DNA of 64,000 nt from VYFG01 sp965203365 (lineage in GTDB: Bacteria; Pseudomonadota; Gammaproteobacteria; Arenicellales; Poriferihabitantaceae), in the NCBI GenBank assembly GCA_965203365.1, contig OZ241878.1:496001-560000 (forward strand). Direction: 5' to 3'. Below the pieces are notes generated by a model. The model was not told the DNA's origin. It saw only the letters and a program-made list of their open reading frames with translations, and did no database searches. Below, one piece after another: positions 25,593 to 35,104 of this stretch (positions are counted from its first letter, which is position 1; each line of letters begins with the position of its first letter). A program made the translations under genes and the position numbers.

Positions 25593-27041
25593 GGTCGAAT
25601 GGGCAGGGGAGGGTGTTCTGTTCGGGCATCCGGTGGGTTCGTCGCATCCATTGCTCCAGAAGATGACCCAGCTTTCCATTACCGGGACACGGGGCATGGC
25701 GGATACGATGTGGGCGACCCGGAACTGATCCGGCGGATGGTGCGAGAAGCACCCACATTGCTTTAGCACCTTGCCATGGAGGTGGGGGGATTTTCACGAA
25801 ACGAAGACCGACTCCTCGGGGGAGTGGCGCCCGGTTATGGAGTGCCCCGTTCGGTTCAGTTTCTGAAAGGCATGCCCCGATTGCTGAGGTATCTTCGTGC
25901 ACATCTACAGTACAATGGCTTCGGATGCTGGATGGTCAGCGTTGCGTCCGGGTGGACCGACCGGGCCATGGACAAGTGCGGGGGCTATGGCTTTTTAATG
26001 AGACGGCATGGACGCCGCGGTATCACGCTGCCGGAGTTGTGGTGCTGGCGGTTGGCGGCGGCGGCAGATTATATCCGGTGACGTCGAATGGGCCCGATGT
26101 TACGGGCGATGCCTACGCATTGGCCCTAGATGTGGTGGCATCCTGCGGGACATGGAATTCATTCAGTTCACTCCGACGGCATTCGCCGCCCCCGAATTCA
26201 TTCGGGGCAGCACAATCGTTGGAACTTTGCTGACTCTCCCGGGGGTGGCGATCACCAATGCCAACGGTGAGCGATTCATGCGACGTTATGATCCGAGTCA
26301 TATGAAGAAGACTGATCGGGCCACTCTTACCAGAGCGATGACAAAGGAAATCCTGGCTGAACGTGGATCACCCCATTCCGGCGTTTTTCTGGATCTACGG
26401 TCTGTTACACCCGCGGAAATGGATCAGCATCGACCGGGATTCTACCGCTTTTGTCGTCAGGCCAGCCTAGATCCGCAGACGCAGTTACTGGAGGCAGCCC
26501 CCTAAGCCCATACGTGCCTAGGTGGTTTGGTGGTGAACGGGTGACATGCGGGTTTGTGAGGGGCTCTATGCGGCGGGCGAAGCGGCAGGTGGCGTATATG
26601 GGGCCCATCGACTTTCCTCGAACAGTTTGACCGATGCACTGGTGGGTGGGTGGCGGGCAGGCAGGAGAAGCCGCTGTGGAAACTTGCCAAGCGACCAATC
26701 AATCATATCCGGTTGTTCAGCCGCCCAAAATTCCCGGGTTGGGTGGTGCAGATCCCCGCGCTTTGCTGACTTGGCTGCGGCAAGTGATGGGTAACTGCGC
26801 TGGGGTAGTGCGAGCGGGTATCAGCCTGACCAGCGGACTGGACGAGATGGCTGCCATTCGCGAGCAGATGCAATTGATGACTCGGCAGGGCTTGAGCGAT
26901 CCGAGGGCATGGCTGGAACTTCATCGCCTCACCATGACGGCCGACGCCGTCTTGCCCGCATCACTCCAACATGAGGAATCGCGGGGGTCGCACTACCGTG
27001 AAGATTTTCCCCAACGGGATGATCGGGTCTGGCCAGGGTAG
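25473..27041 (+). pseudogene. FAD-dependent oxidoreductase (fumarate reductase/succinate dehydrogenase flavoprotein-like), multiply broken
   Basis: Starts with the FAD-binding VIVIGGGLAGLCVAMAA and CSVRASGGFVAS, stops at 25764, and continues in other frames: GYGVPRSVQFLKGMPRLLRY (about 25.8 kb), VVLAVGGGGRLYPVTSNGPD with TGDAYALALD (26.0 kb), EFIQFTPTAFAAPEF (26.15 kb), GLYAAGEAAGGVYGAHRL (26.56 kb) and a C-terminal helical region to 27041. These are, in order, the blocks of a FrdA/SdhA/AprA-type flavoprotein (GEAAGGVHGANRL-like motif near the C terminus). At least four frameshifts or stops show a dead gene. It would have followed tctA in the ancestral operon. Confidence 0.8.
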
Positions 27042-27427
27042 TCTAGCCTGAATTCCCAACACTATCCCGTCACATGACAATTTCTCCGGACTGGCGGTAA
27101 GCGGCTTGGCCGCGGATTTCGCCTAGAGCCTTGCCAGGACTGTGTCCGCACGTCTAAGATACTCCTGTGCTGCTGCAAGCTGAATGGCCGGATGTCAGGT
27201 TAACCACAGCAGTAAGCGGTTACATCCACATCATCATGACTGTTTTCTGCCGATTCGCCGCCGGCAGTTCTCCGCCGCACCGGGATACCTGAATCCCGTC
27301 TCAGGCCCCTTTTCAGCCACAGATACCGAGAAAAAGCGACCGGAGGGGCTAAGTGTTGCACTTCAGAGTGGCACGAGGGCCTCAGGAAACATTGCCAAAT
27401 AGGGACAAATGGTATGAAAGTGATGTC
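27042..27427. other. intergenic region holding an IS30-like right end
   Basis: No gene is supported. The final part, 27340-27379, is an IS30-like right end and is listed separately. The remaining 300 bases look like decayed chromosomal sequence. Confidence 0.4.
27340..27379 (+). mobile_element. IS30-like right end, fragment F-right
   Basis: GGGGCTAAGTGTTGCACTTC followed by AGAGTGGCACGAGGG matches the right ends of copies A (22675-22708) and B (54045-54078). No transposase sequence adjoins it, so it is a solo end. Confidence 0.75.
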
Positions 27428-28408
27428 TCATATCGACAGCTCCGCCACGATACGTTGAAGACAAAGATCTAACCACTTGTTAGGCTGGCAAAGGTCTTCT
27501 ACATAATGAAGCAATGCGTTATTTTTGTTGATTAGATTAAAGCCGGATTGTGCGAATTTGGGCATTCTCAACCTATGACAAAGATGACCGAGGCTTCGAG
27601 TCAGGTACACAGCATCGGGATTTTTAATGGTGGCAGGAAAGAAAAGTGCTCCCTTGGTATTAGCAGGTCGCTTATCAAACCAAATCTCCATAAACCGTTC
27701 TATCTCATTGATGATGGGTTTGCTTTTGTAGTTTTCTCCTGCTGCTGATTGGCAAAACCAGAATATGCGATGCGGCGGGCCGTCTGCTTCCTGGTGAACA
27801 GCTAGAACATCAATGCCATCATCGTTGGCGGCGCCAGATGCGGAAGGATGAATTTGGGTTCGCGCAGACCCCTCTCCCACAATGTGACACAGATCTGCTA
27901 TACGTTGAAGTAGACCTTCAGCTCCCTGTCTGTTTGTCCCGAGAAGAAAAGAAGGCCCGGTTGCGAGACCGACGGCGGATACGGCTGTCAACACCTCGAA
28001 ATGATTCCGCGCGTTCCGGAGTTCCTCTTCGGTGAGGCGAGCAGGGGACATCAATTTTCCGGACCTCCATGACTGTGAAATCAAGAGGCAGGAAAGATAG
28101 GTGAGGTGGCCGAAGGTCCGCTCATCGCGTAGATGGAGGGATTCCCCGTTCACTGAAATGACAAAAGGGTATGCGTCGGTGCCAAGAGCAGACACGCGTC
28201 TTACAACTTCCTCACTAATTGTCTGTACCAGTGACTCGCGTAGCACGTCATGTGCAGCGATATCTTCAATTTCAGCATCTTCAGCAATGTCAGCGGAATC
28301 AAGAACATGGTCGATATATCCGATCTTGGCATGAGACAAAATCGTGACGAGTTCAAGCCAGTCAGCCAGCACTTCTGGCTCATCACTGACCAGTGGAGGT
28401 TCGATCAT
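27428..28408 (-). CDS. unknown protein, possible PD-(D/E)XK-like nuclease fold, third gene of an RHH/ParB-like operon
   Basis: A 326-residue protein with no family that I recognise. The middle segment (residues about 185-232) reads HPSASGAANDDGIDVLAV, then IFWFCQSAAGENYKSKP, resembling the core of restriction-endonuclease-like folds (GID aspartate, beta-strand, Q-x-A-x-G, lysines). The N-terminal 150 residues are acidic and helical, and the C terminus ends in RLRMPKFAQSGF and CQPNKWLDLCLQRIVAELSI. Its ATG (28408) directly abuts the stop of the ParB-like gene, so the two are coupled. The nuclease guess comes from pattern only and needs structure comparison. Confidence 0.6.
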   Translation of the reverse strand: MIEPPLVSDEPEVLADWLELVTILSHAKIGYIDHVLDSADIAEDAEIEDIAAHDVLRESLVQTISEEVVRRVSALGTDAYPFVISVNGESLHLRDERTFGHLTYLSCLLISQSWRSGKLMSPARLTEEELRNARNHFEVLTAVSAVGLATGPSFLLGTNRQGAEGLLQRIADLCHIVGEGSARTQIHPSASGAANDDGIDVLAVHQEADGPPHRIFWFCQSAAGENYKSKPIINEIERFMEIWFDKRPANTKGALFFPATIKNPDAVYLTRSLGHLCHRLRMPKFAQSGFNLINKNNALLHYVEDLCQPNKWLDLCLQRIVAELSI

Positions 28409-29542
28409 CTATTCCGCAGCGGAGCTTGCAGAAGATTTCATTACCAGAAGGAGATTGCTCACATTCTTGTAGGTTTCCTTTGCTATATCCATTAGAGTAA
28501 TATCGTCTCCCGTATATGCCGAGACTTTCTTCAGGCATTCTTCGCTCGCTCCGTGTGTTTCGACTAGACGACGTTCAAATTGCTGTTGAGGAGAATCAAC
28601 CTCTGCGAATGCTCTCCCTAGGTCTCTGCTTTCCAGCATGATAGTGCGGGCCTTGGAATGTTCCAATACCTCGCCTAATTGACGGAGGTGTGGATTCTGA
28701 GAGCGTACGACTGCGGGAATGTGGTCGGGTTCTGACCCGAAGAGCCAAAGTAATACTTGCTTGAGCTGTGGCAAGTGATCAGAATCGATAGGGTTGGTCT
28801 TGGGTTCTGCAGACCTTTGTTCATCTTGGAGTCCAAGATATTGGCGATACCCCGGTCGGGTTAAAGCGGTGTAGAGATGGGAGAAAAAAAACTTCTTGCC
28901 TTCTTCTCTATCCTCAATACTGAAAATACCCTGCTCCTCTGCTTGCTGTAGCACATAGAAACCACTGACCATACGTTGTAGCGTCGAGTGTCGATCACCC
29001 ATACGTCGGGCGATCTCTCTCAGCGTTAGTCCATCTTCGCCTTTCCTGCGCTCCTCGCTTAACCAGAAAGCAGCATAGCGAGCCTTTGCGATGGAGTCCC
29101 AGCGGTGCGCACCGTTAATGTGCTTGAAACCGATAAAATCGCGAGCGTCATTCCTATTTTCAACGCGGTAAACTGATACTTTCCAAAAGGTAGGCTTCTT
29201 ATCGGGAGCAACCGTTGGAGGCGTTATTCCACAACTTGCAGCGAGTGCAGGGTCGGTCAGGAGGCGGAGGGCCGCAAGACGTCGGTTTCCTTCGAGTACA
29301 ATCAGTTCTTCTTGTTGACCCATTACAATGAGAGGTTCTATGTCCACATAGCCGCTTGTCGATATTGATTGGAGCAACTCTCCAAGATCAGAGGAATCGT
29401 AAAGAAATGTAACAATTTCCACGTCATTATCGTAGGAAAGGCCTCTATCGCTGTAATAGCGGGGGTTAAGAGGGTCAAATCGCAATCGGGCAGTCTCGAC
29501 TTGGGCAGTCTGAGCTGTAGGTATATCTTGCCACCAAGGCAT
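28409..29542 (-). CDS. ParB/sulfiredoxin-fold (ParB-like nuclease/CTPase domain) protein
   Basis: About 377 residues from the ATG at 29542. LIVLEGNRRLAALRLL at about 81-95 is the ParB N-terminal GxRR motif; TLREIARRMGDRHSTLQRMV further on looks like the helix-turn-helix that follows it. The C-terminal 150 residues are charged, helical and unassigned. The gene starts one base after the TAA of the RHH-like gene and ends against the start of the unknown gene, so all three form one operon. It is longer than plasmid ParB and there is no parA, so partition is unlikely; ParB-fold proteins also occur in defence and DNA-modification loci. Confidence 0.78.
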   Translation of the reverse strand: MPWWQDIPTAQTAQVETARLRFDPLNPRYYSDRGLSYDNDVEIVTFLYDSSDLGELLQSISTSGYVDIEPLIVMGQQEELIVLEGNRRLAALRLLTDPALAASCGITPPTVAPDKKPTFWKVSVYRVENRNDARDFIGFKHINGAHRWDSIAKARYAAFWLSEERRKGEDGLTLREIARRMGDRHSTLQRMVSGFYVLQQAEEQGIFSIEDREEGKKFFFSHLYTALTRPGYRQYLGLQDEQRSAEPKTNPIDSDHLPQLKQVLLWLFGSEPDHIPAVVRSQNPHLRQLGEVLEHSKARTIMLESRDLGRAFAEVDSPQQQFERRLVETHGASEECLKKVSAYTGDDITLMDIAKETYKNVSNLLLVMKSSASSAAE

Positions 29543-29543
29543 A

Positions 29544-29762
29544 TTATCGGCCTCCCGGCTTGGCAAGATCTTGCCTTGGCGATTCAATGGCTGGCTTTCC
29601 CGTAAGGAAATCAGCAAGGGTAGCTGCTGAAATTAACTGACCAATTGCTTCGGCTCTTGAGCGGAGTCGTTTCGCGAAGGCCCAGTCGTCGAGGCGTTGG
29701 AGTTCTGTTGACATCATCATGAGGGTTACGTGTTGGCCTTTCTTTTCGTCCGCCGTGTGCAT
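29544..29762 (-). CDS. ribbon-helix-helix-like small regulator heading the ParB-like operon
   Basis: About 72 residues from the ATG at 29762 (an open frame continues to 29849). GQHVTLMMMSTELQRLDDWA, then FAKRLRSRAEAIGQLI fits the ribbon-helix-helix pattern: a strand followed by ELxxLDDW and R-S-R-A-E-A-I-x-x-L-I. Such proteins bind operators as dimers and repress their own operons. No partner toxin of the ParE/RelE type is adjacent; the next genes are the ParB-like and the unknown nuclease-like gene. The upstream sequence between about 29763 and 29830 is AT-rich and likely holds its promoter. Confidence 0.6.
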   Translation of the reverse strand: MHTADEKKGQHVTLMMMSTELQRLDDWAFAKRLRSRAEAIGQLISAATLADFLTGKPAIESPRQDLAKPGGR

Positions 29763-30148
29763 AGCTTGCGACCTACTATACTGATGTAAGTTTAACATGC
29801 TGATCGCTTCGTGCAATGTCCAAGAGGCGAGAACCAGCGAGCCGGACATGGTTGCGTCATGGACTGGGCGAGCCGGTTAAGTCTTAGCTTTGCGGCTGTC
29901 GAATACGCTGGACGCAGGCTCCTGCCCGGACGCACTCGAAGGAGCGCTTGACCGCATCATAAGGAAGGGATAGGGTGCTGCAATATCCCCCGACTTTCAC
30001 TCCGAAGTGCAACACTCGCTACGCTCCCGGAATGAGGGCGTAGCCCGAGAAGGGAGGGAGCGTGGCGGCTGTGAAGACCTCTTGATGGGTCCGATATCCC
30101 ATGACCTTGCGGGGCCGGCGGTTGATTCGCTCTTCCACCGCTCGGACC

Positions 30149-31360
30149 TAGTACTTTATCAAAATGATAATGACGGTAAAGACTTTTGAGTCGGATTCGA
30201 GCTTCGTCGGTCGTCAATCGCCAGCTGCGGTCACAGCCGCCCGGTTGCGTGCATTCGCCCAGGCACTCACTTCTTTTTCTACCGTGGTCCGTTCAGGAAT
30301 ACGCCGATGGAAGCATGGTCTCGACAAGACACTGAATTCGCATTCCGCCAGATTGAGCCAGCTCCCCTGTCTGGGCGTGTAGACGAATTTCCCTCTGTCT
30401 AGCAGTGTCCGGGGACACCGCAGGCTCAAACGCCTGGTCAAGGGAAGCCCCGGTGTGGGTGTTCAAATGATCCATCACCAAGGTAATTCTCTTGGCCTGT
30501 GCAAAGTCGTTTTCCACCAATATCCGTACGCTTTGTGCCCATTGTCGTGCGGCATGATGGTCCGCGACATCGATTCGGCACCAGCCGATAAACGGCGCAT
30601 CAAAAGGAATCAGGTGGGCCACCCCATGGCGTTCATACTCGACATCGTACCGTTCAATCCGTCCGGGTCGGGCCGGCACGACCGGCCGCCCCTCCTTCAC
30701 CCACGGCACGCGGGGTTCATCCAGGCAGACGACCGGGTCGTCTGGGTCGCCGGGTCGTTTGTCTACCGCCAGTACCGGCTCCATGGCACAGACCAACGCG
30801 GCATCGGGTTTCGGCGGAATACACCACCTCTCCTTGCGCTAGGGGTTCAACGGGTTTTTTTAGAACTTGGCGGACCGATTCAGGCGAGACCGACTCGACC
30901 ACGCCCAGTTCGACCAAGCGATCACGCAACAGATGCAGGGTCCATCGGGACTGACCGGTGGGGGGGTCACGACCCATCAGGGCGATCAAGTGTGCTTCGC
31001 CGTCCCCATTGAGAACGCGCGACCTTTCCCGGACCCACGGCTTACGCTCCCCGGCAGCCTCCAGTCCTTCCTCGACGCCCCGTGGTCGTCACCGCCAGAC
31101 GGTCTTCTCGGAAACACCGACCCGATGCGCCACCTCGCGGTCGATCAGGCCAAGACCCTGATCACCCTCATCGGCCCACAGCAGCACTTGGGCGTGAGTA
31201 CGACGATAGGCCGCCGCCTTGCCTTTGCGGACCAGCGCTTAGCGTTCCGCCTCGACCAAACGAACCACATACTTCTTTTTCATATTCATACTCAACCGGT
31301 TGTCGGACCAGGTTGAGAAAGCAGTTTAACGTTAGTCAGAATCAATTTGAAGCAGTGCTA
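30149..31360 (-). mobile_element. IS630-family-like element nested in IS30 copy E (about 1.2 kb)
   Basis: Both ends are TA, the usual IS630/Tc1-mariner target: TAGTACTTTATCAAAATGAT at 30149 and, in reverse complement, TAGCACTGCTTCAAATTGAT at 31360. These match at most positions, forming terminal inverted repeats of about 25 bp. The transposase lies on the minus strand. The flanking bases on both sides belong to IS30 copy E. Confidence 0.85.
30214..31283 (-). pseudogene. IS630-family transposase, several frameshifts
   Basis: From an ATG at 31283 (MKKKYVVRLVEAER, then a stop) the gene continues in pieces: RWTLHLLRDRLVELGVVESV and SPESVRQVLKK (HTH domain), PVVCLDEPRVPWVKEG (first Asp), ITLVMDHLNTHTGASLDQAF (second Asp) and TPRQGSWLNLAECEFSVLSR (Glu). 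All catalytic blocks are recognisable but spread over at least three frames, so it is inactive unless frameshifting or sequence errors are involved. Confidence 0.85.
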
Positions 31361-31723
31361 GACCGGCACCGGACATCGCCTTCTCTTGGGCTTGGGGTGA
31401 CGATTACCCCGCTGTCCGCGGTGGCGGCCCGTCTCCTGGGATATCGTGTCGGGGTCTCCGGGTGATCTCGCGTTTCGACAGACCCCGATGCAACTAGGCG
31501 TGAAGCTGGCCTCTTTCGCCATGGGCCAGGTGGTGGTAGCCAGTAGGCATCTGCATTCTCCGTTGGTGATAAACAGAGATGGTTCGCCATCATATGGTCC
31601 ATTGCAACCCTCTCTACATCAGGCAATTAGGCGACCCGGCCACTGTTGAACTTCGGAGCCGCACGGGGGAGGGAAAAGCCCGCTTGAATGCGGAGCTTTG
31701 TAAAAAGGCCCAGTTCTTCAGCA

Positions 31724-32719
31724 TTATTCTGGCTCATATGTCCGGCGGGATTCCCGGCGGAAGATATAGATGCCTGAACTGACGATGACGACGATGCCGA
31801 CCCATGTGATCGTGTCTGGGAAATCGTTGAAGAAAATCAGTCCCAGCAAGGTGGCACCAATGATTTCGACGTATTGAAAGGGAGCCAGGATGCCGACCGG
31901 TGCTCTTTGAAATGCATATACCACCAGTAGATGTCCAGTGGTGGCAATCAGGCCAAGGGCTGACAGCATCAACCATTGAGTCCAGTTGGGCCAAACGGCT
32001 TCCAAGGGCGCAAAGCTGGTTTGGTTGCCCACAGTGACCGCGACCCCCATCACCATCAAACCAAAGATGCCGGCTAGGAATTGCAATCGGACCGGTTCTT
32101 CCACCATGACCAGCTTTCGGGTGAGCAGGATGTAAAACGAAAAGCTGATCGCTGCCCCGACGGGATAGAGCACCGCCCAGCCGACTGTGGCAAAGGTGGG
32201 GCGGATGATGATCAAGGCACCGAGGAAACCGACAACGATGGCGCAGATTCGTCGCCACCCGACCTGCTCACCGAGCAGGACTGCCGACAGCAGGGTCACG
32301 AGCATGGGTTCAATGAAAAAAATGGAGATGGCATCGGCTAGAGGAAGATAAGCCAGCCCCGAAAAGAACAAGACGGTGGCCAAAGCAATCAGGCTGCCTC
32401 TGATGGCATGCAACCAGAGCCGCTGATTGAAAAGCGGCCCTCGGGTTTGCAGTATCCAAGGTAGCATGAACAGCACCTGGAACAGAAAGCGGCAAAGAAC
32501 CGCCTGACCGGCAGAGATTTGACCGGAAAGGGATTTTGCAATGGCATCAATACCCGGCAAGAGCAACATGGCGAGTATCATGAGCCCCATAGCTTGGGCG
32601 TGTTGGTTCTTTTCGGTGGGGTCCACGAATGGGCTGTCGGAATACAGAAGCTTGGGTGGTTTCTTGAGTGTATCGCCCCGGATCAGTCGATCCATGCCAC
32701 CGAATCGTTCAGGTGGCAT
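31724..32719 (-). CDS. EamA/DMT-superfamily transporter (RhaT/RarD-like)
   Basis: Up to 331 residues with ten predicted membrane helices arranged as two EamA repeats, for example ILAMLLLPGIDAIAKSLSG, SLIALATVLFFSGLAYLPLA, AISIFFIEPMLVTLLSAVLLG and ATLLGLIFFNDFPDTITWVG. Several ATGs are possible (32719, 32695, 32593); the first helix begins near the last, so the 50-residue N-terminal extension may be overcalled. Substrate unknown: DMT exporters move amino acids, nucleosides or metabolites. It is preceded by a 770-base region without a gene. Confidence 0.82.
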   Translation of the reverse strand: MPPERFGGMDRLIRGDTLKKPPKLLYSDSPFVDPTEKNQHAQAMGLMILAMLLLPGIDAIAKSLSGQISAGQAVLCRFLFQVLFMLPWILQTRGPLFNQRLWLHAIRGSLIALATVLFFSGLAYLPLADAISIFFIEPMLVTLLSAVLLGEQVGWRRICAIVVGFLGALIIIRPTFATVGWAVLYPVGAAISFSFYILLTRKLVMVEEPVRLQFLAGIFGLMVMGVAVTVGNQTSFAPLEAVWPNWTQWLMLSALGLIATTGHLLVVYAFQRAPVGILAPFQYVEIIGATLLGLIFFNDFPDTITWVGIVVIVSSGIYIFRRESRRTYEPE

Positions 32720-33487
32720 TTCATCCGGCCTGGTTTCGGATTTGAAACCAAGCCATTCAACCGCAATATGATCGCATGGAAATCCAGATTACCGCATGAT
32801 AGGGAAGTCGTTCCCAACATACGGCCTGATCAGGGTGTTTGCAACTTAGTCCGTCACGTAGGAATTAGAAATGTGTGGACGCAGGATGACGGAAAACAAA
32901 ACTGGTTCGATCACCTTTGCCGGGTGCGATATGACCCAGACAAGGAGGGGAAGGGGTGGAATGGATGCAAGTCGACCGTCGGTCCAGAGCCGGGAATCAC
33001 GACCAAAACCCGAGCGGCCCGCTTTTGATCGCAGTTGACACATTCTGGAGATGGCCTCACCACTGCCCGACTCACACGATATCCCGTGACGGGAGGGTCA
33101 TCCAACGGCGTCAGTGCCTGGATGGCTACCCTCTCGGTCATCCCAAGCACATCCGCCGTACTTCCCGCCGGGGAAGGTCCAGTGTATGGAAGTTGTCGTC
33201 GTTGGTGACCTGCCCGGACTGAATCGTCAGATGCCCCGGACCGGCACCGCAACGCCTTGATCCCTCTACTTCTCAAAGTGTTAACCGTTGACGGAAGGGG
33301 AGTCCCTGGATGGAGGCTGGACGAGTACCGACCAGAGGCCATGCCGTATATTGTGATCTGGGGATCAGACAGGCAAAAATGACGAGGCGGGTGATCTGTC
33401 CCAGCAGTCGTATCCTCTATACTCCGACATCATGTTCCCCTCAAATCCGGGCACGCCCCTCTTTACGGTCAAACGAACTCCGAACCC
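32720..33487. other. about 770 bases without a supported gene
   Basis: Frames on both strands of up to 169 codons exist but show no family motif and no good RBS; the composition resembles decayed coding sequence. An ORF at 32911-33342 (-) was considered and rejected. Possible promoter elements for the exonuclease gene are not clear. Confidence 0.35.
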
Positions 33488-34915
33488 ATGTCTAACATGA
33501 CCTTTTTCTGGCACGACTACGAAACATTTGGCGTCAATCCGTCTAGAGATCAGCCTGCGCAATTTGCCGGACAGCGGACAGATAGCCACTTGAATCCGAC
33601 CGGCCCACCCGTTGTGCTCTACTGTGTGCCCACGGTGGATCGTTTGCCATCTCCCCAAGCCTGTCTTGTCAATGGCATCACCCCCCAGGTGGCTTGTCAA
33701 AAAGGGATCATTGAGATGCAATTCATCGCTCGAATTCTGGCGGAGTTGTCTGCTCCCGGCACCTGTAGTGTGGGTTACAACTCCATTCGGTTTGATGACG
33801 AAATGACGCGTCATACCCTGTTCCGGAATTTTCACGACCCCTATGTGCGGGAGTGGAAAAATGGGTGCTCCCGCTGGGATATCATTGATCTTGTCCGCAT
33901 GGCGGCGGCCTTGCGGCCGGAAGGCATCCAATGGCCGGAAAAAGCGGATGGAAGTCCCAGTTTTCAGCTGGTCGACCTGGCAGAAGCGAACGGTCTGGCA
34001 CATGAGGAGGCGCATGATGCCCTGTCGGACGTTCAGGCGACCATTGCGCTGGCGCATCTCCTGCAAACCAAGCAGTCGCGTCTGTTCAATTGGTTGCTGA
34101 ATTTGCGCCAGAAAAAAAGTGTGATCAAGTTGATCAACTCCCAAGTGGGAAAGCCACTGGTCCATACCCATTGGGCCCATAACGCCACTAACCGATATAC
34201 CTCACTGGTGCTGCCCCTGCGATTCGAATCCCGTAATCGGAGCAGTCTGCTGGTCTATGACCTCAGGGTGGACCCGGCGCCATTTCTGGACTTGTCCTGG
34301 GAAGAGTTGCATCAAAGGTTGTATCTGCCTATCAAGGAACTCGGGGATCCCAGTATGAGGTTGCCGGTCTCCTCCCTCAAGATCAATCAAAGTCCGGCGG
34401 TCGCACCGGTATCGACCTTGGATGATGGGTCCATCAATCGGATTGGCCTGGACATGACCATCTGCCTTCGTCATCAGGAAAAGATCAGTGACCGCACGGA
34501 TTTCGCCGACCGGGTTGAGCAGGCGGTGGCGGCTCGTGAGTTTCTTCAGGGTGACGATGTGGATGAGTCCCTGTATAATGGATTTCTGAATGACCATGAC
34601 CGAAATCTGTGTCAGCGCGTGGTGGAGGCATCGCCCATGGAATTGGCCACTGGCAGTTTTCCGTTTCATGACGAACGGCTGCCGGAACTGTTATTTCGGT
34701 ATCGCGCACGGAACTGGCCGGATACCCTGAATGCCACGGAAAAGGAACAGTGGCAGCTCCATTGCCAGCAACGGCTTGAAGATCCTACATCAGGACTGGA
34801 ACCGTTTTTCGAAAGTCTGGCCAAATTGCGCGTCGAGACGGGGGATGATCCGTCCTCAGCCAAAATCCTGGATGATCTGGAAGCGTGGGTGGATTCCCTG
34901 GTGGCCGGTGCATGA
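33488..34915 (+). CDS. sbcB: exodeoxyribonuclease I
   Basis: A 475-residue protein of typical ExoI length. The DEDDh active site appears in order: FFWHDYETFG (D10, E12), GYNSIRFDDEMTRH (second Asp motif), and HEEAHDALSDVQATIALAHL (H-x-A-x-x-D). The C-terminal ExoI domains (SPAVAPVSTL, FRYRARNWPDTL) follow. The enzyme degrades single-stranded DNA 3' to 5' in recombination and mismatch repair. Its presence supports a gammaproteobacterial host, where sbcB is common. It stands alone ahead of the ferredoxin gene. Confidence 0.95.
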   Translation: MSNMTFFWHDYETFGVNPSRDQPAQFAGQRTDSHLNPTGPPVVLYCVPTVDRLPSPQACLVNGITPQVACQKGIIEMQFIARILAELSAPGTCSVGYNSIRFDDEMTRHTLFRNFHDPYVREWKNGCSRWDIIDLVRMAAALRPEGIQWPEKADGSPSFQLVDLAEANGLAHEEAHDALSDVQATIALAHLLQTKQSRLFNWLLNLRQKKSVIKLINSQVGKPLVHTHWAHNATNRYTSLVLPLRFESRNRSSLLVYDLRVDPAPFLDLSWEELHQRLYLPIKELGDPSMRLPVSSLKINQSPAVAPVSTLDDGSINRIGLDMTICLRHQEKISDRTDFADRVEQAVAAREFLQGDDVDESLYNGFLNDHDRNLCQRVVEASPMELATGSFPFHDERLPELLFRYRARNWPDTLNATEKEQWQLHCQQRLEDPTSGLEPFFESLAKLRVETGDDPSSAKILDDLEAWVDSLVAGA

Positions 34916-35104
34916 GACGAGATATGAAGACCAGTCCAATTCGGATGGTGTCAAGGTCGTTTCCCATGACTTTTCCAAAAAGACGGCAGTCGTCACATTC
35001 CCGCCATGGACGGATGAGTTAAAATTGACCCGGCCAAGTTGTGGTCCTCCTGTGAATCCTGACTGTCCCTATATCCTGTAAGACGTTTGAATTGTCCATT
35101 GACC

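Larger units (their letters stand above)
29987..31669 (-). mobile_element. IS30-like element, copy E (old, internally deleted, interrupted by an IS630-type element)
   Basis: Left end CCCCGACTTTCACTCCGAAG starts near 29987, then transposase 3' sequence (rightmost frame-matched to AGACCTCTTGATGGGTCCG and GGGGCCGGCGGTTGATTCGC) up to 30148. After the nested element, IS30 sequence resumes at 31361 (GACATCGCCTTCTCTTGGGC onward) and runs to a degenerate right end ACTTCGGAGCCGCACGGGGG at about 31669. The middle of the transposase gene is missing, so it cannot be active. Confidence 0.75.

Noticed and set aside
28409..29542. Plasmid-type ParB partition protein
   Set aside because: No parA neighbour, no parS-like repeats seen, and the protein is long with an unrelated partner gene.
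32911..33342. 143-codon frame in the gap before exonuclease I
   Set aside because: No motif, no RBS, and an overlapping plus-strand frame of equal quality; looks like noncoding or decayed DNA.
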